Assembly: GCA_028583685.1 (NCBI GenBank)
Contig: JAMXIF010000221.1
Location: 437,362 to 501,361 of the forward strand
Direction: 5' to 3'
DNA length: 64,000 nt
Source of the DNA: Petaurus breviceps papuanus
Lineage: Eukaryota; Chordata; Mammalia; Diprotodontia; Petauridae
Part shown: one piece after another, positions 56,289 through 64,000 of the stretch
Layout: each line of letters begins with the position of its first letter
Numbering within the stretch: position 1 is the first letter of the stretch
The notes under the pieces: model-generated
Database searches by the model: none
What the model was told of the DNA's origin: nothing
Seen by the model: the letters and a program-made list of their open reading frames with translations, nothing else
Translations under genes and position numbers: made by a program

Positions 56289-56937
56289 ATGAGTTTGCCT
56301 CCAGAATACAGGTGTTGTGAAAACCATTGCTAAACCTGCACAAAAATGGGCAGACTCATGTTAACATTGTCATCAGTGTCCAGGTGAACTCTGGCAAGTC
56401 CACCACTGCTGGCCGCCTCACCTATAACTGTGGTGGAATTGCTAAGAGAACCATTGAGAAGTTTCAGAAGGAGACTGCTGAAATGGCAAATATGCCTGGG
56501 TCTTGGATAAGCTTAAGGCCAAATGTGAGCATGGCATCGTCATTGACATGTCCTTGTGGAAATTTGAGTCCAGCGAGTGACCATATGACCATTCTTGATG
56601 CTCCGGGACACAGAAACTTTATCAAGAATGTGATTACAGGCACATCTCAGGCTGACTGTGCTGATTGCTGCTGCTGCTGTTGGTGAATTTGAAGCTGACA
56701 TCTCAAAGAACGAGCAGACCCATGAGCACGCACCTCTGGCCTCCATACTAGGTGTAAAACAACTGAATATGGATGGAAACAAAATGGATTGCACCAAGCC
56801 CCAAAACAGCCAGAAGAGATGAGGAGATTGTCAAGGAAGTCAGTACCCATATAAAAAGATCGGCTCCCACCCTGACACAATAGCTTTTGTGCCGATTTTG
56901 GGTTGGAATGTTTATGACATGCTGGAGTCAAGCTCTA
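56289..56937 (+). pseudogene. EEF1A1: EEF1A1 processed pseudogene, 3'-truncated
   Basis: EEF1A1 carries aminoacyl-tRNA to the ribosome as a GTPase. An intronless copy begins in the 5'UTR ('GTTTGCCTCCAGAATACAGG', 56294 on) with the ATG at 56346-56348, then THINIV-like THVNIVIS, the P-loop [46 protein letters not shown], then with shifts [33 protein letters not shown], and [17 protein letters not shown] at about residue 200 of 462. There homology stops at 56937 with no poly(A). Several frameshifts. A dead retrocopy inside the L1/SULT2 intron. Confidence 0.92.
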
Positions 56938-56986
56938 ATGTGCAGTTATGCAAAGCACTTCCATAACAGTCAGTTGTGAAGGACTG
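56938..56986. repeat. 49-bp L1-derived segment identical to 59692-59740
   Basis: Begins exactly where the EEF1A1 homology ends and is base-for-base identical to 59692-59740 in the 3' part of the ORF1-only L1 downstream. Same orientation as that plus-strand copy, i.e. antisense to L1. Confidence 0.9.
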
Positions 56987-57079
56987 GATTCCTGCAAGAC
57001 TAAACTTAAATGCCTTCTTGGAAGCCCCCATTTGTCAGTGCCTTCCTTCCTGAGATTTTATCTCCCCCTTTCCCTATGA

Positions 57080-58990
57080 CTCTTATATGAACCGAATTAT
57101 TTATGTGTTGTTTTTCACCTTTAGACTGTGAGCCCTAACAGGGAAGAGACTGTGCTTTCACCTTCTTTTGAATCCTTGGCATTTAGCACAGTGCCCTGCC
57201 GCCAGTAAGAGACCAGGAGATGCTTGTTGAATGACTGGACGCTCTTTGGTGCGGCCATTCAACCACCCAGGCAAATTTGAGCTTACTGTCAGGGAAATCT
57301 TCTGGATGAGTAGCCCTGTCTCAAGCAGAGCTGGGCAGTCTTCCCTTCCTCCCTCCCCATAAGTCTTTTGTTGCTTTGTTCCAGGGTGGGCAGGATTGGT
57401 ACCTGTGAGGTCTCTCCTACCTTGAGGCTGTGATTCTGTGAATGAAATATTCATTCCATGCAGGAACCCATTGGATGATAGATATTCTCAGCCTGATCTA
57501 CTCAAAAGGGGACCCCACTTGGGTCAAGTCTGTCCCTTACCAGGAACCTTCTCCCTGGATAGAGGTAAACGACAGTATTGAAATCATCAAGAATCAGGCA
57601 GACCCATGGACTTTTGCTTCCCATCTCCCAGTCCAGCTGTTCCCTAAATCCTATTTCACCAGCAAAGCCAAGGTAAGCACATGAGGTCCCTGATAACAAG
57701 TGACAGACAGGGGGATCTAGGAGTTGGAAGGAAGATGGGCTGGAGAGAAGCTGGAGCTGCACTCCTGGTTCATATTCCATGGCAATTCAGGGAAGGGAGG
57801 AGGCAGATGGAGGAATCTCTCTGCTCCCTATGCTTTACCCACTGTCCTAATCATTTTCCTAATGATCGCCTTGGACCATGTCACTGTTCCCTTCTACCTC
57901 TGGCAAGAAGGGCAAAGGTCTTGTGGAGAATAATCAGGAGAAGGTTATGGGATAAAGCAAAAGGGAAAGGAAAGATGGAAGTATGACGTTAATTTGGATG
58001 GCTCTGGAATAAGGTCAGAGAATGAGAATGGCAAATTTGAGAGGAATTGAGAAGGCTTCCGGAAAATGAGGAGTGCAAGGGAGGGACTCAGGAGAGACAG
58101 AAGAGCTCTTCTTCCAGTATCTGAAGGGCCCTCATGTGGAGGAGAGGTTGGTTTGTTATGCTTGGCCCCAGAGGAGAGAACCAGGAGCAATGTCGAAACT
58201 ACTTTGCAACTCTTTATGTCACATTAAAATGCAAAAATCCAGCAACAAGCAGACAAGAACATCAGAAATGTTATTCCTGGAAATTCTTAACCATATACTA
58301 GTTTTTTCTCCAATCAAACTTCAAAATACATCATGTCTCCTGGTTAGTACAAGTCATTACGTTTCTGTAACAAAGAAAGGAAGGCACAATTGGTGCTAGC
58401 AGACTTAACCCTTTCAGCTCCTGGGCTAGGACAATACCTTGACCAGTATTGGTCTCAGGGAACAGTCTGGATAATTTTCACAGCAACAGTCGAATGGCCA
58501 CATGACTTCACAAGGGCAACATGATGTCACAACAGACATGATCTCCGGGATGTGCTGTGCTGCCCACACCTGGCAGGAAAGCATGATGTTAAACTGAGGT
58601 AGAATGAGGCTGTATCCTGACCTGGTTCTCCAATGTTTATTTGAATCTTTTTTTCCTCTTATTTAATAGGAATTGTTGTCCTGATTCCCCCAAGAAAATA
58701 AATATTTAAAAAGCAAGCCTATGTAACTAAGAGCAGTTTATTACAATGCAGACAGTGCTGCAGGGACATCCACACTGGGCTGCTTACATACCACTGGCTT
58801 TTGGTCTTTCTTCGGGTCATCATCTGGATCATGTCTTCATCTGCCTCCTCTTCTCCTCTTCTCTTTTCTTCCCCCTTCCCTTTCTGTTTCTTATTCTCTT
58901 TCTCTTTCTCCTCCCTTTTCTCCTCTTTTTCCTTTCTTCTTTTTCACCATCATAATAATCATCATTTTTCTCCTCCTGCTTCCTTCGCTG
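57080..58990 (+). repeat. Segmental duplication, exon-2 block (copy B)
   Basis: Partner of 8150-10210 across intron, exon 2 and 1.3 kb of the next intron. Ends in the pyrimidine-rich stretch at 58840-58950. Confidence 0.85.
57464..57672 (+). CDS. SULT2-like exon 2, intact (209 bp)
   Basis: Acceptor TTCCATGCAG|GA in phase 1 and donor CCAAG|GTAAGC in phase 0; the length of 209 bp is exactly that of SULT2A1 exon 2. It reads GTHWMIDILSLIYSKGDPTW, then VKSVPYQEPSPWIEV, and ends SHLPVQLFPKSYFTSKAK. It keeps the Trp after the PAPS loop, the catalytic His in SHLP (CAT 57622-57624) and the conserved QLFPKS. No stop, no frameshift. It is the best preserved coding exon of the window. Its matching first exon is not evident: the nearest exon 1, at 43.7 kb, is damaged. 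It would splice in phase to exon 3 at 63336. Confidence 0.85.
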
Positions 58991-59324
58991 TTAGGATGTT
59001 ATGGTGCTCTTGGGATCCTAAAGAGACTAAATTAAAAAGTGACCATTAGGAAATCTGCAACATCATTGCCGAGATCTAAACTCTGAGATATTTCAGGAGG
59101 TGGAAAAAAATTAGGAAGCAGTTTTCACCAGAGCTCACATTATCCTGTGCTGTTTGTGTCTTTGTTTTCCATAATAGTTTTCAAAGTGACCCCCATTCTA
59201 CCTGACAACTCTGAATTTCTTGTCCATCCGAATATCTGGCTCTATTTTCCACAATTTCATTAAGAAATTTTCTGTGAAATATTCATGGGGTTCAAAGTGA
59301 AATTCTTTGCTTTTTTATTCTTTT
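58991..59324. other. Intron sequence, nothing recognised
   Basis: No repeat or gene that I can support in this stretch. Confidence 0.35.
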
Positions 59325-62098
59325 TATTAATTTCTTTCTAATTTATTTATTTATTTTTAGTTTTCAACATACATTTCCACAAGATTCTGAGTTCCTAATT
59401 TTCTCCCCATCTCTCTCTCCCCCTCCACTTCAACGTGACTTGCATTCTGATTACCTCTTTCCCCCAGTCTGCCCTCCCTTCCATCACCCCGCCCTCCCCC
59501 CGCCCCATCTCCTTACCCCTTACTTTCTTGTAGGGCAAGATAGATTTCTGTACCTGCATATCTTATTTCCCAGTTGCATGTAAAAACAATTTTTAACATT
59601 TCTTTTTACAACTCTGAGTTTCAGCTGCTCTTCCTTCTTCCCTCCCCACCCACCCTCATTGGGAAAGTAAGCAATTCAAGCTATGTTATCCATGTGCAGT
59701 TATGCAAAGCACTTCCATAACAGTCAGTTGTGAAGGACTGTATTTCTCTGCATCCTGTCCTGTCCCTCCTTTTCTATGTTTTTCTTTTGACCCTGTCCCT
59801 TTTCAAAGGTGTTTGCTTCTGCCTATCCCACTCCACCAATCTTTCCTCCCCTCTATCATTCCCACACCCTCATTCCCTTTCCCCCTACTTTCTTGTAGGT
59901 TAAGATACCCTACTGAGTGTGTACATTATTCCCTCCTTAAGCCAAATCCCATGAAAGTAAGGTTCAGTCATTCCCTATCACCTCCACCCTCTTCGCCTGC
60001 ATAGTGAAACTTTTTTCTTTTCTCTTTCATGTAACACAATTTTACCCCATTCTACCTTTCCTTTTCTCTTTCTCCCTATATATTTCTCTCTCACCCCTTA
60101 AATTTAGTTTTGAAATATCATACCTTCATATTCACCTCACCCTGTGCCATCTATCTATCTATCCATCCATCTAATCTATCTATTTTCCCTCCAATTACCC
60201 TTACACTGACAAAGGTCTCATGAGTTACAAACATCATGTTTGCATATAGAAATGTAAACAGTCTAACTTTAATAAATCTGTTATGGTTTCTCTTGATACT
60301 TGTATTAGAAAATCAAATATTCTCTTCAGCTCTGGTCTTTTCATGAAGTATGTTTGAAAGTCCTCTCTTTCAATGAATATCCAGTTTTTTCCACTGAAGA
60401 ATTATACTCAGTTTTGCTGGGTAAGTAATTCTTTGTTTTAATTCTATCTCCACTGACTTCCAGAATATCATATTCCAAGTCCTCTAATATCTTAATGTAG
60501 ATGCTGCTACATCTTGTGTTATTTTGATTGTATTTCCACAATATTGAATTGTTTCTTTCTGGCTGCTTGCAATATTTTCTCTTTGAATTAGGAACTATGG
60601 AATTCGGCTATAGTATTCCTAGTAGTTTGGGGACTATAATATTCCTAGTGTTAACTGTGCCTGGGGGCAGCTAGGTAGTGCAGTGCATAGAGCACTGGCC
60701 TTGGAGTCAGGAGGAACTGAGTTCAATTCCTGGCTCAGACACTTAACATTTACTTGCCATGTGACCTTGGGCAAGTCACTTAACCCCAATTTCCCTGCCC
60801 TCACCACTCTGAAAAGCAAATATATTTGAATTCCTAGTAGTTTTTCTTTCTGGATCTCCTTCTAGAGGCAATCAGTGGATTCTTTCAATTTCTATTTTGC
60901 TTTCTAGTTTTAGATATCAGGACAGTTTTCCTTAATGATTTCTTGAAAGATGGTATCTAGGCTCTTTTTTATAATTGTTTTCTAGTAGTTCCATAATTTT
61001 TAAATTCTGTCCCCTGGATCTCTTTTCCAAGTCAGTGGTTTTTCCAATGAGATATTACGTATTGTCTTCTAGTTTTTCATTCCTTTGGTTCTGTTTTATA
61101 ATTGCTTCATTTCTCATAGAGTCATTAGTGTCCATTTACTCCATTCTAATTTTTAAGGAATTATTTTCTTGAGTGAGCTTCTGGATCTCCTTTTCCATTT
61201 GTCCAAATCTGCTTTTTAAGGCATTGTTTTCCTCATTAGCTTATTGGACCTCTTTTGTCACAAGGGTTAGTCTTTTTTAAGGTGTTATTTTCCTCAGCAT
61301 TTCTTTCTTCTCCTTGACCAAGTCGTTGACTTGATTTTCATTATTTTCTTGCATCATTCTCATTTCTCTTCCCAATTTTTTCTCTACTTCTCTTACTTGA
61401 TTTTCAAAATCCTTTTTGAGCTCTTCCATGGCCTGAGACCAATTCATATTTTTCTTGGAGGCTTTTGTTGTGGGTACTTTGACTTTGTTGTCTTCTTCTG
61501 GTTGTGTGTTTTGATCTTCTTGGTCACTAAAGAAAAATTCTATGATGTGGTTTTTTTATGCTATTTGCTTATATTTGCAGCCAAATATCTCTTTGTCAAG
61601 GTAGGACTCTATTTCCAGTAGGGGTGGGGGTGGGGTGAGTTTACTTTTCCAGGCTTCAGCTGCTAGATTCCCTGCTGCCTGTGTGTCCAGAGCTCTGGAA
61701 GCAGGTGCTGCTGTGGCCGCTCTCACCACCTCCACTACCCCAAGGTTGGGACCAGTCTCCAGCCAGGTCACACTCCTCTTTCACCCAGGTCCCACAGACT
61801 TTTCTCACTGCCCTTCTATGGTGTCTTTCACATTTGTGAGTGGAGGCTCTGGAAACCGCCACAGCTGCCAGTAATTCTTTCCCATTAGGCCTGGTGTGGT
61901 CCTGTCTATTCTGGTGCAGCCCACACCAGACTGAGCTCTCCTTGCAGCTGGTATGGTATACCTTTCCTGTCAACCTTCCAGGCTGTCTTGGGCTGGAGAT
62001 TGTTTAACTCTGCCATTTTGTGGGTTATGTAGGTCTAGAATTTGCTTTGCATCATTTTTACAGGTATTTGCTTTTACTCCACCATCTTGGCTCCACCC
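59325..62098 (-). mobile_element. ORF1-only L1 (HAL1-like), second copy
   Basis: The minus strand starts at about 62098 with GGAGCCAAGATGGTGGAGTA. The 5'UTR extends to about 61560, followed by a broken ORF1 (61540-60300; coiled coil then LENRSRG-like and AKLSIIL-like C-terminal end), a spacer (60290-59750), and an L1-like 3'UTR ending near 59325. As in the copy at 17.1-19.8 kb there is no endonuclease or RT. One SINE is inserted. Confidence 0.75.
60663..60820 (+). mobile_element. tRNA-derived SINE in ORF1-only L1
   Basis: 'GGGGGCAGCTAGGTAGTGCA' head, 'GTGACCTTGGGCAAGTCACT' core, short A-rich tail. The L1 text on both sides includes ATTCCTAGTAGTTT, which may be the target duplication. Confidence 0.88.
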
Positions 62099-62329
62099 CA
62101 TCCGAAGTAAAATTCTAATGTTAGTCTCATCGATTGGCCAGCATCTGAGCACTTTGGTTCAATAGCTTTCAAGTTGTTCAGATCAGCTTTATAATGTTTT
62201 TGGAGGACTTGAGGTGGAGGAAAAGAAACACAAAGACTCAGATTGGAGGTGGAAAAAGAAGCAGGTTGAGAATCTATTGCATTGTGTCTACTCATCCCTG
62301 CAGGACCCCCTTGATATTTGCCATATTTG

Positions 62330-63010
62330 AGGACAAACTTATGCCTCTATCCATATGAGATACCTCATTCACAGGGTGTATCAACAATGCAATATTCACA
62401 ATGACTACAGTAACTGTAAATATGCTGATATGGTTATTGATCACAAAATATAGCAGGCTCTCTACATGGCGGATAAATCTAGAACATTTATTCAAATACC
62501 AGAAAACTGAGTCCCAAAACCAGAAAGTCAAAGCCATCACAGTAGGTATGGAGTTGGCACACATAGTTAATGTAGTAAACACCCACATTCCCAAGCCTTC
62601 AAAAGAGAACAGGCTACTCCAGGCAAAGATCCTCCTCTCTTCACTCAGTGAAACTGCTCAGGCAACTCTAGGCCCTGCAGTTCCCATCCCTAGCAGTCCT
62701 AAGCAGGAGACCTGTGCAGAAATTCTGGCTGGCTCAAAAAAGGAGTTCGTGCCACCACTGCTTCTGCCACCACTGCCACCACCACCACCGCTGCTGCCAC
62801 CATGCTTCCAGTCACCACACACACTCTAGCTTGGTTTCTGCTTCCTCTTGCCCCACCCCTTCCTGCTACATCAGCAGTTTCAAGGGGCACATAAGATCTT
62901 CAAATCCCATAACCATTACACAGGACCATCTCTGAACTGGTTCTTCTGGGAGGTTGAAGATCTCAGCATGTTTGGGCTGCCCTTGACTGGTGCTGTGCTC
63001 CCCATCTTCC
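62330..63010 (-). mobile_element. Probable LTR fossil
   Basis: Reverse complement of the repeat at 54120-54330 (62350-62590 part, with a polyadenylation signal on the minus strand near 62490). The right part (62890-62990) shares stretches with 40670-40870. A CCA/CTG-rich patch lies at 62755-62800. No internal genes; lone LTR, old, ends approximate. Confidence 0.5.
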
Positions 63011-63149
63011 TTGAACATGCTCCCCAAACTCATTCTGTGCTTAAGTGGACATTCATGTGTCCTCTTCCATCATTGGATCATTTATAAAAGTGTGTCATTC
63101 AATGCATTCCACAACATTCTCATCCACTTATTTTGATAATTATCTTCTT

Positions 63150-63260
63150 TCCTTCTTACAAGTCAATCAATCAGTAAACATTTACTAAGTACCTGTTAAA
63201 TGCCAGGCAAGGAGCTGAGCATGAGGGACACAAGGAGGGGGCAGGACAGCAGCTCCAAGA
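63150..63260 (+). mobile_element. Short ancient repeat fragment
   Basis: 'CAATCAGTAAACATTTACTA' and 'TAAATGCCAGGCAAGGAGCT' resemble the 3' end class of L2/repeat R. It lies 80 bp before exon 3. Confidence 0.5.
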
Positions 63261-63335
63261 GCGCCCTACTGGAGGAGCTTTATGAGAAAGGAAAACAGAT
63301 GTTCCAGCCTCTTATGGTCCCATTTTTGCTTTCAG

Positions 63336-63463
63336 ATCATCTACGTTGCCAGGAACCCAAGGGATATCATGGTATATTTTTTACCATTACTTCAATCAGT
63401 TTCCATTCTGTTCTTCATGGCCAAGCTTTGATCAGTTTTTTAAAGACTTCCTGATAGGAAATG
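63336..63463 (+). pseudogene. SULT2-like exon 3, +1 frameshift or homopolymer error
   Basis: Acceptor TGCTTTCAG| opens in phase 0 with IIYVARNPRDIMV, the SULT motif whose Arg and following Ser bind the PAPS 3'-phosphate. After that the family reading moves to the next frame (YHYFNQFP, then FDQFFKDFLIGN) up to donor ATG|GTGAGT at 63464. The exon is 128 bp against 127 bp in SULT2A1, so one base is extra. The candidate is the T6 run at 63375-63380. Splice sites are good. If the base is a sequencing error this exon is intact and, with 57464-57672, part of a possibly living gene continuing past 64000. Confidence 0.8.
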
Positions 63464-64000
63464 GTGAGTTAGGGAGGGAATGGTGGAACCAGATCCTACT
63501 GCCATTTCTTCTCCCCTTTCTCTTCTTCCTCCCTTTTCTCCCTGAGGTCATAAGTAAAATCCCTGTTATGAAGGTGATGTCTTACATTTGAGCCTGCCTT
63601 CTGAGTAGAAGAACAGGGCAGGTTCTGAGGAACAGAGTCTCTAGAGACAAGCTCAGGGCCTGGATTGAAATACAGGTCATCTCCTTGGTGCAGTTTTAAT
63701 GTCATCTTCTCCAGGGAGCCCAGCTACACATCTCCATCAAGTTCCACCATGTTTGCCAAGATCCCTCAGGCTGAGGCTGGTACCTGGCCCAGGCTTGCCC
63801 TGTGACTTCCTCATGGTCCTTCTCTGAGTTAGCCTTCTCTTGGGTGACATTTCTCTGTGTCTGGGAATCATGCCCTCCTACCCCAGTCTAAGTCATGTGA
63901 GGGCAGAACTTTCTTCTCTGTCCAGGACTCCCGTTCTGGCCAGCACCTGAGGCTCAGTAAGCCCTTTATGAATGTGTGAATGAGAAATGACCAGATCCCA
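63464..64000 (+). other. Start of SULT2 intron 3
   Basis: Follows the exon 3 donor. No exon 4 and no named repeat are visible before the window ends. Confidence 0.5.

Larger units (their letters stand above)
43460..63463 (+). pseudogene. SULT2-like sulfotransferase, copy B (exons 1, 2, 3)
   Basis: A second copy in tandem with copy A on the same strand. Exon 1 (about 43699-43838) is damaged, one broken exon 2 lies at 53411, an intact exon 2 at 57464-57672, and a near-intact exon 3 at 63336-63463. The remaining exons would be beyond 64000. The locus may be one gene with a duplicated exon 2, or the remnants of two copies. The damaged exon 1 argues for a pseudogene. The clean exon 2 and exon 3 splice sites argue that part of the locus was under selection until recently or uses another first exon. 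Confidence 0.6.

Noticed and set aside
60663-60735. tRNA-like head sequences in the many SINEs as possible tRNA genes
   Set aside because: A- and B-box-like parts are present, but no cloverleaf with a proper anticodon stem is apparent, and each is followed by SINE body and tail.

Overview
The window looks like nuclear DNA of a marsupial. It is mostly interspersed repeats: L1 LINEs, including short copies with ORF1 but no RT; BovB/RTE LINEs; tRNA-derived and CORE-SINEs of the marsupial type; an RTE-tailed SINE; and several solo-LTR fossils. Host gene content is limited to exons of a SULT2-type (bile-salt/hydroxysteroid) sulfotransferase cluster and a few processed pseudogenes. The species call is an inference from repeat families. 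An Australian marsupial is plausible but not shown.

Layout. 1-4.0 kb: antisense L1 with SINE insertions and a 100-N gap. 4.0-6.3 kb: two copies of an ancient unnamed repeat. 6.3-10.2 kb: SULT2 copy A, exons 1 and 2. 10.2-14.4 kb: antisense BovB LINE carrying three later insertions. 14.5-22.6 kb: L1 pieces, an RTE-tailed SINE, an ORF1-only L1, a retrocopied 3'UTR and an LTR piece. 23.2-24.4 kb: polypyrimidine tract. 24.4-25.5 kb: SULT2 exons 5 and 6. 28.1-36.4 kb: a four-level nest, with a SINE in a solo LTR in an L1 in an RTE. 37-43.3 kb: old repeats and LTR/L1 pieces. 43.5-45.1 kb: SULT2 copy B, damaged exon 1. 47.5-50.05 kb: antisense processed pseudogene of the amino-acid transporter SLC6A15, broken by SINEs, with a CpG-rich 5' end. 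50.9-52.3 kb: an RTE with a twin-priming inversion. 53.1-53.5 kb: broken exon 2. 56.3-56.9 kb: EEF1A1 processed pseudogene. 57.1-59.0 kb: duplicated block with a perfect 209-bp SULT2 exon 2. 59.3-62.1 kb: second ORF1-only L1. 63.3-63.5 kb: SULT2 exon 3.

Reading of the locus. At least two tandem plus-strand SULT2 copies arose by segmental duplication, and exon blocks plus flanking introns are still alignable. Copy A is dead by several independent lesions: the catalytic His became Gln, an 18-nt deletion, no exons 3 and 4 found, a +1 shift in exon 5 and a stop in exon 6. Copy B has lost its ancestral start codon, but its intact exon 2 and near-intact exon 3 leave open a living or recently living gene that continues past the window. 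I see no intact complete gene, no RNA gene and no CRISPR. The most informative content is the nested-insertion chronology, the dying sulfotransferase cluster and some unusual retrotransposition structures.
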